Source: Amphirosellinia nigrospora
Taxonomy: Eukaryota; Ascomycota; Sordariomycetes; Xylariales; Xylariaceae
Assembly (NCBI GenBank): GCA_004123355.1
Contig: SCHM01000004.1
Coordinates: 1 to 64,000, forward strand
Direction: 5' to 3'
Length of the DNA stretch: 64,000 nt
Under the pieces are notes generated by a model. The model was given only the letters and a program-made list of their open reading frames with translations, ran no database searches and was not told the DNA's origin. Numbering within the stretch: the first letter of the stretch is position 1; each line of letters opens with the position of its first letter. Positions 40,001 through 53,369 of the stretch are shown here, piece by piece. The position numbers were made by a program, and so were the translations under genes.

Positions 40001-40920
40001 ACTTTTATAAAAAATACCTTTATTTTAGTATAAAATATATATTTTAAATTTTAAAAAATTATAAAAATATATAAAAATATATATTATAATATTTAAGCAT
40101 TATAGCGTTAAAAAAACAAAAAAATAAATAAGCTTATTAAAGCTAAAACTAATATAGTTTTTAATTAGAACTTATAGCTTATATATATAAACTATATAAA
40201 AGCGCGTAAACTTTAAATAAAGCACGAAATATTTTTTAAAAATAATAAACTAAAGATTTTTTGGTATATTATTATTGCTAAAAACTTAAGTATAAAATAT
40301 TATATTTACTAAAGCTCTAAGTATTTATTTAGTAAAAACTATATTAATAGCTATATAAACTAAATATAACGATTTTACATAAATTATTACCGCTTTTATA
40401 TTAAACACAAAGCTTAAATGTTTCTACGGCTTTACTATAGCATTAAAGCACTTTATACACTACTGCCGTATTTAGCAATATTTTAAAAGTAGCTAAAGCA
40501 GCCTTAAAACGGCCTACTTTGCTTAAAAGCTAGAAAAATTACTTAAAAAATTAATAATAAATCTAAAGTTGTTTTAAATATTTATCCGCTTAACAAGGGT
40601 ATATAAAGATCTATACAACTTTTATATAACTAAAAGTTAAATAATAAAATAAAAAATTAAATATATATAACGCGCGCTTAAAAGGTTTAAAATTAGCGTT
40701 AAGTTTAGCTTTTTTGCTTTGTTTTCTTTCTTTCTATTTTTTACCTATTTATAGCCCCGCTAAACATAGTATAATAAAACTACTTTATACCTTTAAAGTA
40801 ATAAAATAAGCTTATAGCTAGCTTTTTTTGCTCGATTTTTATATTAGTTTATAAGCACGCCCGATAAATAAAAAAAAACCTTTATATAAACGTTATAGCG
40901 CTTATTAGCTAGATTTATTT

Positions 40921-40985
40921 AATATAGGAATTATTCCTATAGCTAAGTATGCCCCATGCTTTTCGGGAAGCTTTAAAAAAGAATA
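40921..40985. other. Less-mutated patch with perfect 17-bp palindrome
   Basis: ATAGGAAT, a single T, then ATTCCTAT form a perfect inverted repeat at 40924-40940. The next 30 bases (40941-40970) are half G+C, including GCCCC and CGGGAAG, and still hold CpA and TpG. The patch is too short to assign. Confidence 0.6.
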
Positions 40986-41032
40986 TCGACTTATTACTAT
41001 TTATTTTATAGGCTTTTTTCCAGCATAAAACA

Positions 41033-41057
41033 AATAATAATAATAATAATAATAATT
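41033..41057. repeat. AAT trinucleotide microsatellite
   Basis: About eight tandem AAT units. Confidence 0.85.
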
Positions 41058-41365
41058 AAACTATAAAGTGTTTTTTTGCCCTTAAAACTTAAAAATTAAA
41101 ATTAAAATATTAAAAAAGCACTAGTTTTAAATATAGTTAGCCTTCGAAAATTAATTTTAAAGTCTTTAAAATTATAAAAAAATGCAAATTATTATAAAAA
41201 ATAAGAATTTTAAATTAAAGAATTTAATAATTAACTATTTAAACTAGCATTTTAGTTTATTTAGCCTTTAAATAGCATAGTTTAAAAAAAGTATAAAGTA
41301 TTAACCGAGTTATATTTCGATTTTTTAGTGATTTTGAAAACAACCTCGGGTTTTTACAACTAGTT

Positions 41366-41658
41366 TAATAATAAAGTAAGGCAAATAGTATATTTACATA
41401 AATTAAGTCTTAAAGGTAAACAAATAAATAAAATAACTAAAGATAAGACCTATAAAAATATAAAATATCTTTCGAAAGTTTTACTTCGTATTTAATATAC
41501 TTAGCACAAAGTTTTAAATTTTTAAATTTTTATTAATATATTACATTTTTTTCGATTAAACAATTCCTTTTGATTTTATATAACTAATACTTAAATTAAA
41601 TAAGTAATTTATAAATTATTTTATTTAATAGTTTTAATCACTTTAGGCTAATTTAGTA
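41366..41658 (+). repeat. R3 LTR-like repeat, copy A
   Basis: About 293 bp. It shares with the other copies an A-rich start block, a TATAAAAATA box near 41454, the palindrome-like CTTTCGAAAG near 41470, the block around ATATATTACATTTTTTTCGA, and the end block CTTTAGGCTAATTTAGTA. The likely original ends were TG...CA, here mutated to TA...TA. Copy C lies 5.5 kb downstream in the same orientation, so 41366-47144 could be one LTR element, but no matching target duplication was found. Confidence 0.75.
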
Positions 41659-41659
41659 A

Positions 41660-44600
41660 TTAATTTAATAAGCTTAAAGGGCAATTAAGAATTATTTTAA
41701 ACTAATAAACATAATTAAAAATAGTTAAATAAGTATATAAGCTAAAAGTAATAATATTTACTATATTAAAATAATATTTGTTATATTTATCGCTAGTTAA
41801 AACATTACATAACTAGTTATTAAGCCATATTATATATTTAAAATCTAATTAATTAGTAGCTAAAAAAAGGTTTAATATAAAAAAAGTAGTTTACTAAAAG
41901 ATAATATTATCGAAATTATACAGTATTTATGCTTAAAATTCTTTGTTTATTTTTTTATCTTTTAGTTTTTTTGCCTTTTATTAAGCATTTATTAGGCTAC
42001 TATAATTATTAGTTTTTTTTATATATATTTATAAACTTTATAGCTTTTTATAACTTATATTTATTAATAGCTATATACCTTAAATATTTATAAGCCACGG
42101 ATAACTATATAATATTAATATTTTAAGTTAGTTAAATCGTAAAGAATATTATTTATAAATTTTAATTATTATATATTTATAAATATAATTTAGCATAAAA
42201 AATAAACTAATACATTTTTTAAAAGGGCTTAAATAAAACATATTTAAATAATCTTAACTAAAAGTTTATATACATAAAATAAATATATTATAATCCGTTC
42301 GGACTATAATTAAACTAAGCCCTAGTTTTTAAAGCTTACTATAAACTTATTTATCCGTAATATTAATAATACCTTAAAAAGTTTTAGTTAATTCTTTAAA
42401 CTTTAAAATAATAAGCTATATAAAATTTTTACTAAAAATTTAACCTAATAGCTAAAAAATAACTATATTAAAAAAGTTATTTATTAAACAATTTATATTT
42501 ATTTAAAAAAACTTTATAGCTATCAATTAATTATAAGTTTAAAAAAAATATTAAAGTTAAAAATACGCGTTTAAAGCTATAAAACTTTACTTATTATTAA
42601 AAAATTTCTTCGTATTTATATAACATACTTTCGAATATATTTTTTTAAAATATAAAAAAAACTATTAAAAATTTATATTTTTACGTTATAATAAAACTTT
42701 TTATAGCTTATATTTATCTTTTAATAAAGCTTTATTTAATATATTATAAAAAATAAAGTTCGATATATTTAAACAAAATAAAAATAAATATATTTATAAT
42801 AAACTTAACAAAAACAAACTTAATTATTTTATAATAATATAAAAAAAAAAGAAAAATTTAAAATACGCTATTAGTTAACTAGCTTTTTTATTCGAACCTT
42901 ATTTTTTATTGTTATATTAGCTTTATTATTTATATTTTATTAATATCGAACTATTAGCTTTAATTATATATAATCGGTTATTTTAACTAAACTAGTTATA
43001 AAGCATTTTTAAACAGCTTAAAGATTTTTACTTTGATTAATTTAACTTACTTTTTTTTAATATATTTATAATAATAACTTTTTAAAGATATTTATATATT
43101 ATATTAACTATAGCTAAAAATTTATATTTTACCTACGTTTATTATTATTTCTAATAAAACCTAATATAAAAATATTAGTTTTATTACTCCGGATATAAAA
43201 TCTAATAAATGTTTTTTTTTACTTTTATATTTAATATTATTAATAAGTTTTAGCAAAAATATAAATATATTATTGCTTTATAGCTTATAAAATTATAGCT
43301 AATAATATTATTAATAGCTTTTATATCGGACTATAAAGTATAATAAAATCTTTTTAGAAAATAACGTGTTTATTAAACCGTAATACTAGTTTTTTAATAA
43401 TAATAAAATAACCTAGAACTTTACCTTATAGTTTTTAGTTTCGCGGACTAAAAATTTTTATACAATAGTTTATTAGCTAATTAGCTTAAACTAACCCCGC
43501 TACTTTACTAGAACTAAATATTAATAATACTAAATTACACAAATATATTTAACATATATAGCTATAAACGTATATTCGGCGTATATTATTTTTTTAGCAA
43601 ATAAAAATAGTTTAATAGTAATAAATATATATATATAGCGAACTTACGTTAAATATCGATATAAAAAAAAATATAGCATTAATATAATATAATTTATATT
43701 ATTTATTTAATGTTTATTAGTTTACGTTTATACTAAAAAAATAATATATATTATATTATATATTAGCTTTAATTAATAATAAATATAAGTTTATCGAAGT
43801 TTATTATAAATATTTACTATAATTTAAAACGTTTAACTAAAGTTTTTATTTGTTTATTTTGTTTGCGCTATTTTTTAACTTATTAAAAAGTTCGTAACTA
43901 ATAAAACAAACAGTGTATTTTTTAAGTTATAGCTAAAGATAAGTCTAATAGGAAAATTAAATAATATAAAAGCATGCAGTTAAATAAAGAATATTTAAAA
44001 AGCAATACTAAGAACATAACCTAGAAACAGAGCTAAATAAGCATTATAATAACTAATCGAACATTAATAAACGAAACAAAAATAGTTATAATTACAAAAT
44101 AGATAATCTAGCTAAAAATTAGTATAAAGAAAATATTATAATATAAAAAAAAAAAAAATAAAAGTTAACTTTAAAAGCGGCAATATAATAAAAATAATAC
44201 CGAACTTATTAAATATAACTTTATAAAAAAACAAGTTTACTATTTTTTTAGCTTTTTTTTATTAATTAATTTTATTCCGGTTGTTAAGTATTTTTTATAA
44301 GCAATATATAACAAAACTAAATATAAAAAAGTATTAAAGCCTATTTATTTTTTATTTCTTCCTAGTATAAAAATAGCTATATTACTAAAATAATACTTTA
44401 TAAAAACCTAAAATAGTAGCTAAAGCTTTATAAACAATATAGCTACTAAATAAATTAAAAAGCTTTTAATATATTACGATTATTTAATTAGCAAGCATTA
44501 TTATTTATATATTTATTTATACTTTTTATAATATATATATTTATATATATATTTATTAACTAATAAAAACTGCCCGATAAAAAGCTTAATAAGTATTAAA

Positions 44601-46857
44601 ATATAGCGGACAAAACTAGCAAAAAAACTTATACAAAATATAACAATTATTAGCAGCTAGGCTTTAACAGCTAAAAAATAATTATAATATATAAATACTA
44701 ACTTTTATACAGCCTTAATATAATATAATAATACTTTATTTTATTATAATAATTAAATATACTATATATTATAAACGTATTATATAATTTTATAAGCAAA
44801 TAATTAATTTATTAACGCCTGTTTAGCTATATTAATATTTAGCAATATATTAATTAACTATTAATTAAATATTTTTATATATATATAAATCCAAACCTTT
44901 ATACTATAATTTTTAGCTTTAATACTTTTAAAAAAATATAGTTAATAAATAATAACTTTAGCTAAATTAGGTAGCCTTTTTAGCTTTTAAAGTATATATG
45001 TTTTTAATGCTTTAACTATAGTTTATTAATATATTAATCTTATATTTCCTATTAAAGCAGTAATTTTATTATAATTATAAAAGATTTAAAGAATTTTTTA
45101 AGGTTTTAATAAAATATATGCCTCGCTTATTATAGCTAAAGTAATAATAAATTAAAAAATTGCTATAGTATTATATAAAGTATAAAACATTTATTATTAT
45201 ATAAACAGTTATTTTATTTATTATTTAATAGCAAATAATATTAATATATTAACTTACGATCTTATATTATAAATAGATCGCTTTATAATTATTTATATAT
45301 TAATACGCTAGGGCTTAACTATTAATGCTTTTATTTAAGTACCTAGTACTAAAATACTTTAAACAACATTATAATAATATATAATATTAATATATATTAT
45401 ATTACTAATTTAACAATAGTACGCTGTATACTTTTTATTTTAGCAGTTATAATTATAAAGTAAAAAATATTTAAAACTTAATCCCGAGAAAAACTTTAAA
45501 AAAAATAAATATACTATTAAAATAGCTAGTTATATAACTAATAAAGTATATCTATCGAATATATTTCGAATAGTTTTTTAAATAAATATAAGCTATTTTA
45601 TTTGCTTTAATAAAACTTATATATTAAACCTACAAACTAAGCCTATATAATATTATTTTAAGCAAAAAATAGCTTTATAATACTACTAGAATGCTTTTAT
45701 ATATTTTATATTCGTTTGTTTAAAATAAGCTTTATTCGGTAATTTATATATATATTTTTAAATCGAACGAAGTAAATCTAGTCTATAAAGAAAAACACTG
45801 CGTTATAATTTTTAAACTAAGGCCGAACTAATAAATATTTTATTAGCTACTAAAATATATATAATAAAAATATTATACTATTAAAATAAGCGAGCTAATT
45901 AATTATAAATCTAAAAGTATATATATTGTTATTAAATAAAATCTGCTTAGCCTTTAAAGGGCTTACTAATAAATTAAGTAGTAGATACTTAGCATTAAAG
46001 CTAATTTAGCCTACTTTTATTATCGCAATATTTATTAATATAATTTTTTATTTTAATATATATAAGCAAATAATATTATTAATAAAGTATAAAATTCGGT
46101 ATAAATAAGGGCTATCGGCTAAAATAATATTAATAACTAATTTATAAACTAATATATTATGACCCCGTATTAATATAATATAAAATAAATAAATGCTATA
46201 ATAGCCCTAATAAAGGCTAAATATTTATAAATATAATTAAAAATACTAAAAACGAAGCTAAAGGTAGTTACGTATATAGATTTATAAATAATATTAAACA
46301 AGAGAAATTTAAAAAATAAACGCTATAATTTATCTTAATTTTACGAGCTTTTAGGTTAAGGTATTTTTTTATATAAATTTATATAATAATATATTAACAA
46401 GGGTAATAGCAAAAGATCTTAGTTAAATACCCCTGCTTATTTTATTTTATTTATAAGTAAATTTTATTTATTATATATTATTAAGCTTATTTTTATAATA
46501 AAATTATATTATATTTTTAATTTATTAAAATAACTTTTATTTTATTAAGTTATGCTTAATTAGAACTTTTTAGCAATAAAAGTATTTATATAGGTTTAAT
46601 TTTTTTAAATAGCAGTAGTAAATAAAAGCACGCCGGAAATATGTTTATATAGTTAAAAGAAAAGTATTAAGATATTTCTTTTTAATATTGCTAGTTTATT
46701 GTTAATATATTGCGAAAATACTAAATATTTTAAAAATAAGTTTGCCGCTTTTTTTTATAGCTTTTAATTAGCTATTAAATATTAGCTTACTAATAACTTT
46801 AAGATTTTATATATATTATTATAAATTATATATACGTATATATTGTTATAAAATAAA
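41660..46857. other. Interval between R3 copies A and C
   Basis: 5.2 kb that could be the interior of an R3 element. No RT, integrase or protease block could be read in either orientation. Stops saturate all frames. Confidence 0.45.
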
Positions 46858-47144
46858 TATTAAAATAAGGCGAATAAAATATTTAGCTAAATTAAGCTTA
46901 GGGAAATAAAAATAAATTAAAAAAAGGAAAAAATTATATAAATATTAAATTTTTTTCTACATTTTATTTTATATTTAGCAACAAAAATACTGCTAAATTT
47001 TAATATTTTTATTTTTATTAATATATTGCGCTTTTTTCGATTAATAGATTCCTTTAGGTTTACGTAGCTAAGATTCGAATTAAATAAACAATTCTTAAAT
47101 TATTTCCTTTCTTATAAACTTAATTACCTTAGGCTAATTTAATA
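46858..47144 (+). repeat. R3 LTR-like repeat, copy C
   Basis: Begins TATTAAAATAAGGCGAAT, the least mutated start of the family, and ends ACCTTAGGCTAATTTAATA. Length 287 bp. Its middle block ATATATTGCGCTTTTTTCGA and GATTCCTTTAGG are well preserved. Flanking 5-mers do not match. Confidence 0.77.
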
Positions 47145-47889
47145 TATATTTTAATATATTATTTTTAACTATAATTTGCTATTATAGATTTTAGCTTATA
47201 TTTCTAATAAACAGTAAGAGCTTCATTTTTTTGGTTATATTATTATATTTTATTTTATAAAGCTTTTAGAAAAATCTAATTCGACGTAGATAAAAGCATA
47301 TTTTTTAAAAAACCTAAAAAAGTTTATAGCGCTTAGCAACTAAATTTAACTTATATTACTACTTATTAGTACAAATAAAGCTTATAGTTTAACGTAAAAT
47401 ATATATATAATTATTTATTTTTTTATCGGTCGAAATATTAGATTTATAAACACCGATTTTTATAAAATTATAAAAATACTAAATAAACTTTTACTAAATG
47501 CTTAAAAACTAAAAGTAAAGGTTTTTATATTAAAATTAGTTTATAAAAGTAGCTTTTATATTAAGTATAAATTAAAAGTCCAAAAAAATAACTAATTTAG
47601 TTTAAAAAATATAATTATTAAACTATTACTTTTAATTATAACGTAATTAGCTAGCTTTATATTATAAAAGATTTATTTTGTTTATTTCTGTTTATAACAA
47701 AATATATGCTTTTATGTTTGTTTTAAAAAATAAAGAACTTATAGCAAGGATATATTATATTAAATAACTACTAGATTATTTTTTTATAAATATATGCTAT
47801 TTCGTTAAGGTTATATATATCCGCTTTATAAATACTTTTAGCTTTAATTATATTTAATATAAAAATAAACTACGTTCGATATTTATTAA

Positions 47890-48520
47890 GATTTTCGTAA
47901 AAGATTCGCTAGTAATTAATTCGGCGATTAAAACGCGTACAAAACTTAAGTTTTTATTATATAAATTTTAAAGCCTAATTAATACTAATAAATAATATAT
48001 TATAGTTATATAGCAATTAATTAGCTATATTTTTAACTACTAAGAATAAAAATTAAAGATTAATTAAACAAAAAAACTCTTTATATATAGCTATATAGTT
48101 ATATAAAGCTTATAGAAATAATTTTATTAGTCCTTTATATAATAATAAATATTTATACCCTACTTTTACATAGATTATAATATTAATATTATATAATTTA
48201 AGCGGAAATACTTATATATTTAAGTTAAATATATATTGTATTACCGATTGTTTTTCGATTTACGATAATTTATATATTATTAGCCGTTATTTTGCTTTAA
48301 TAGAATTTTATTGTAGCGTATATAAAAAATCGACTAAAGAACGTTATAAATTTTATAATATATTATAACGATAATTTTTTATTACGTTTTATAGCTTTAA
48401 TGTAAGCTATATTTATTTCGTACAATAGCGCTATTATTAATTGTTAAAATATTTAAAAATAAAAATAAAAAGTACAAAAATAAAAAAGTATACAAAATAC
48501 TTATATAATACGTTAACCTA
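47890..48520 (+). repeat. R2 repeat, direct copy 2
   Basis: Longer partner of 13960-14470. It contains an extra 130 bp (about 48045-48190) that is present in inverted orientation at 12040-12190, so the segment belongs to the family and was probably lost from the 14-kb copy. A Copia-integrase interpretation of the 48080 region was considered but is not supported by enough residues. Confidence 0.75.
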
Positions 48521-48529
48521 TATATATTA

Positions 48530-51500
48530 AAAAATTTTTATATTAGCGTTTTTTAAAACATTTATATATAATAATATCCGAAATTATTATTTTTATATTT
48601 AAAGCTATTAGCTTTGTCCTATTTAAACTAAAAACTATTATTTTAAAGCTTAAGGCTTTTTTAATTGCTTTTATACTATTGCCGCCTTTTAAGTTACTAG
48701 CTATTTTTTAAGTTTTAAAAACGTTTATTATTAATAAAACTATTTTATAAACTGTTTATTTAAAAACCCGAACTATTAAGCATTAAAATAACTTATTAAT
48801 TAAAACTATTAATATTATATAATCGTTATTAAAAACTACGTATTATTTATAATATAAGCAAACGTTAATACTAAATAAAATTAATAAGCTTCGAAAATTA
48901 ACTATATATTTAATAAACGCTAAAAATAAAAAATAAACGATTATAATTTAAAAAATATTTATTTTTAAAAAGAATAAACTTTTAGCTTTTTAAAAAAATA
49001 ATAGTTCGATAGGTTAAAAAAATAGTAAAAAAAAATATTATTAAGTAAAACACGTAGTAATACTAGTTATATAATATATTTATATAATAATATAAAAACG
49101 TTTAATAAAAAAATTCTAATTAATTTTAATATATATAATAATATTATTATTGTTTTTTTAACATATAACCGAAATAATGTTTAAAACTTTTATTATAGCT
49201 AATTTTAATAAAAAGATTAAACCAATACGTATATAAAAAAGCGTACTAAAGTAGTTTTAAAAGATTTAATAAATTAAATTAAACTAAAATTAGTTTATAG
49301 TTTTATATTTATATATATACGCGTATATAAAATATAATTAACCCGCGTAAAATAAACCAAGCATATTAAGCTTATTAATAAGCTTAGCTATACCTAAATT
49401 TATTTATTAATACGTTTTATATGCTTTATTTCTATTTAAACAAACGCGCTTTAATTAAAATAAAGCTATTCCGTTATATATTAGTTTTAAAATCTATTAT
49501 TTATAAAATAAATAAACTTTCGATATAATTTATATACGGTATTTTTAGCTTATATTAATAAGCCACGCTATTATAAACGCTTTAATTAAAAGGTTAAAAA
49601 TAAGTTTATTTTTTTAAATATTTATTCTTTTAAATATAATAATTAATTATAACGTTAAAAGATTTTTTACGCTTTAAATTTTTAACAAAAAACTTAGGAC
49701 TTAATTAGCTTATATATACGAAATATTTAATAACTTTAATAAACCTCCGTTAGCTTATTTAGTTAATATAGCTAATATACGTATTATATATTTTAAAAAA
49801 AATTTAAACTTTCGGGGATAAATAATATATATTTAACGCTAATTATTTATTATACTAATATAATAAAATAATAAAAACTATAAAACTATAAAATAATAAA
49901 CTTAAGGTTAATTTACGTAACAATAAAAAATATAAAGCTAAATTATAAAAGCGAATATAACCGGAGTATTATTATATTTTATATTATATAAAATTAAAGC
50001 TAGGTAGCTTATATTATACGGGCTACTAATAAGATTTAGCTATAAAAGCTATACTAATTTATAAAAATTTTTAAAAGGTTTTAAAAAACCGGCATTACTT
50101 TAAGGCATTTTTATGCGCTAAAATATATTTAATATATTAATATAATTAAATTAGCAAAAATAATTTTAATTTTTTTTAAGTTAAGCTTTTAAAGCTTTAT
50201 AAAAAAACAAAAGTCCTAAAAATTTGTTTATAAATTAAAAGCTTTAAACAAATTATATTAAAGTTAAAATTAAGAAATTAAAACTTTTAAAAACTTTAAA
50301 AAAATTATTAGCTAAATCGAACTTTAAATTTTAAATATTTAAATAAAAACCTTTATTATAACCTATTAATACTTATTTAAGTCCTTATAAGGTTTTTTTA
50401 TAAGGCTTTTTTAATATAATTTTATTTATATAAAAATATAAATAAAATTATATACTTTTTAAAAAGTAAGCTTATTATCTAGCTATTATCTAATAAAACC
50501 AAGCTTTTAATATTAACTATTTTTTATTTATAAGTTATTTTTTTAAAAGCCTAACTAAAAAAGAATATAAAATACTAAAAAATAAATATATATAAGCGAA
50601 CTTTATTTCTAAAAATTACTATAAAAACTTAAATTAATATAAATAGCGCTAAAACGTAAAACGTTTTTAAAGTAACGTAGCACTTTTTATATATTAGTTT
50701 TACTGCTATAACTTTAATATTTAAAGCTTTAAAAAAACAAATAAATTATACTAGATATAAATCCGAATTTTTAAAATAAACAAAAATAAAAGCCGATATA
50801 ATGTTATTAAAACCTTAAACTGCGCTATTATTAATATTAATAAACTTTTAATTATATATTTTTATTATTTTATTTACTTTTTAAAATACTAATAATTAAT
50901 ATAAAAATAAACTTAATAGCTTTTTTTATTTTTATATAATAGCTAGTTATACTAACGGTAAAGTTTATATTTAAAAAATAAAAAAACAACTTATTAATAT
51001 ATATCTTAAAGTATAATAAGTTCAAACGTTTTATAAATAAAATAATATAAAACTAATAAGCTTTTAGATTTTATAAAAAACTTTTTAAAAAATAAAAAAA
51101 AAAAATATCGGTATTAAGTTTATAGCATAAATAACTATAACCGATCGTTTGTATATTAAATTATCCAATAATATAATTAAAGTATAAAATATTTACTATA
51201 GCAAAAATGTTTTTATTAAAAATTTATTAAAATTATAGCACTTTTATAACTTATAGCGCATTTTTTTTAAACTTTATTAGGTTAATTATTAAAAATAAAA
51301 AAACAAATAACTTATTAAAGTTAAAAGACCTTAAAAACGAAAACTTATTATTAAACCTAGCTATTACTTTAGTAGGTTTTTAAATATATAAACAAGCAAT
51401 AGTAGCTAACGCGCTATTTACTAATTACGCTTATTTTTACTTTATCCCGAACTATTTTTTTTAGTAGTAATAAGCTTATAAAAAGCTAAAAAAACGCTAA

Positions 51501-52536
51501 AAAATATCTTAATATTACCTAGCTCGTACTTTATTTAAATCTTATATAAACGCAGTTTAAAATATTAACTACACAAAACTTTACTATTTTAAACAAAAAT
51601 ATATTAATAAAAACTTATACAAGCTTTTTAGCTATTTTTAAAATAAGCAATAAAACTATTAATAGTTAAACTATTAAATAAATTCTTTTAAACTTTATTG
51701 CTTTAAAAAATATAATTAATAAATAATATAACTTATATTAATAGTTAATATAAAAATAGCTATACTTTTAGCTAATAAATAAATCTATTAATAATAATAA
51801 TAACAATAACGAACAAAAAATAATTATAAAAATATATTTAACTATATTACTTAATTAAAGCTTAAAAAAAAAAGCTAAGCTTAATAATCGCTTTATTAAG
51901 TTAAACTATAAAACTAGCATTTTAAATAATAATAATAATAAAAAAAACGTTATCAATATTACGTAGATTTATAAGCAATATTGTTTAGTATAATAATATA
52001 TAGCAAGTTTTAAATCCTAAGCTTTTTATGTTTTAATAAACATTTTAAAAAAAAACTTTAAGTTTTATATAAGTTTAATAACTTAATATTTTTTATTTTA
52101 AAATACTTGTTTATTTATTTATTATATTTGCTTTAATAGCTAATTAGCTAGGTTTAAAGCGTAACATATTAAATAAAAAATTTATAATTAAAATCTTCAG
52201 TTACTTTTTATTACGATTAGCTTAATTATACTTTTTACTAAAAAAAATAAATATATTAAGTATATTATAAAAAAATATATAAAGCCTTTAAATATAACTA
52301 TATAATTATTTATTATTATAAAAAAAAGTTGTTTTTATATTAAGCATATAAAACTAAATAAAAGGAAAAAAAGCAGCTTAAACAACTTAACGCTAACCTT
52401 TTTTTAAGTAAGTTTTTATTATTATAGTAAATTTATATATTTAATATAATAATTCTATTATTTTAAATTAATAATAACTAAGCAACTAATATAATTTATA
52501 AAAAAAAATATTGTTTATTAAACATAATTATTTTAA
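48530..52536. other. Mutated repeat debris
   Basis: 4 kb with no readable domain. AAT- and TTA-rich, with few CpA/TpG. It lies between R2 copy 2 and R3 copy D and may be retroelement interior. Confidence 0.5.
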
Positions 52537-52826
52537 TATTAAATTAGCTTAAAATAATTAAAACTAATAAAATAAAAATAATTTATAAATTATTTATTAA
52601 TTTTAATATTTATTATATAAAATTAAAAAGAATCGTTTAATCGAAAAAAACGCAATATATTAATAAAATTCTAAAAATTTAAAACTTTTATTAAATATAT
52701 TAAATATAAAATAAGCTTTTCGAAAGATATTCTATATTTTTATAGTTTTTATTTTTTAATTATTTTATTTATTTGCTTATTTTTAAAGCTTAATTTGTTT
52801 AAATATACTATTCGTTTTATTTTAAT
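52537..52826 (-). repeat. R3 LTR-like repeat, copy D (inverted)
   Basis: Full-length copy on the minus strand, 290 bp. Its reverse complement shows the start block TATTAAAATAAAACGAATAG, a TATAAAAATA box, CTTTCGAAAAG, ATATATTGCGTTTTTTTCGA and the end block AAGCTAATTTAATA. It faces copy B head to head across 256 bp. Confidence 0.77.
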
Positions 52827-53005
52827 ATTAGTTTAATAATTACTATAATCGCGCGGGCTAAACTTAACTTTTTAGCGAGTTTATAAACTTATTAGCTTAC
52901 GGACTTTAATTAATAGCTTTATATTAAGCGTATTTTAAAGCTGTTATTTTTATAGCCTTTTTAGTATAAATAACATCTTTTTAAATAACTATTTTTATTT
53001 CCGCC
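52827..53005. other. Spacer between inverted R3 copies
   Basis: Unique within what I could compare. It has a few GC-bearing words (CGCGCGGGC near 52850) and no coding signal. Confidence 0.5.
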
Positions 53006-53085
53006 GTTAAATACGTTAGATATAATTTATATTGCTTTAAATTAAACAACTTATAATATTAATAATTATACTTTTATTAATATAT
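53006..53085. repeat. 80-bp segment shared with the R1 edge
   Basis: Near-identical to 3344-3423 in the same orientation, with only transitions in the core. It ends exactly where R3 copy B begins, so either B inserted there or the segment is part of a unit ending at that point. Confidence 0.75.
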
Positions 53086-53369
53086 TAAAATAAAATAAAT
53101 AATATACTTAGGCAAATTAGGTTTAAAAAATATATATAAATAAAATAACTAAAAAAAAAGACCGATTAAAATATAAAATATCCTTTAAAAGTTTTATTTA
53201 AAACTTAATATTTACTACGGAGTTTTTAATTTTTAGAATTTTTATTAATATATTACGTTCTTTTTAATTAAAAGATTCCTTTTATTACTACGTAACTAAG
53301 ACTTTAATTAAATAAGTAATTTATAAATTACTTTTCTAATAATCTTAATTACCCTAGGCTAATTTATTA
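53083..53369 (+). repeat. R3 LTR-like repeat, copy B
   Basis: Begins TATTAAAATAAAATAAATAA, keeps TCCTTTAAAAG, ATATATTACGTTC and GATTCCTTTTATTAC, and ends ACCCTAGGCTAATTTATTA. The sequence directly upstream is the 80-bp shared segment, not a retroelement interior, so this is a solo or 5' LTR. Confidence 0.77.

Larger units (their letters stand above)
24530..41360. other. Long stretch of saturated repeat debris
   Basis: About 17 kb without a recognisable gene, RNA or domain on either strand. Local landmarks are a 23-base A run at 31009-31031, a slightly less mutated patch at 40921-40985, and an AAT microsatellite at 41033-41057. 36000-40700 keeps more isolated CpG and GCT words than 24600-30000, but no frame is readable. 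Repeats shared with other parts of the window probably exist here but could not be established by eye. Confidence 0.5.

Noticed and set aside
41366-47144. Confident call of a complete R3 LTR retrotransposon
   Set aside because: Copies A and C are collinear and suitably spaced, but no target duplication, polypurine tract or polymerase motif could be confirmed.
48045-48190. Copia-type integrase C-terminal block in R2
   Set aside because: Readings such as LFIYSYIV vaguely resemble HLRVYGCRAY, but the register is not consistent across the R2 copies and no neighbouring conserved block supports it.
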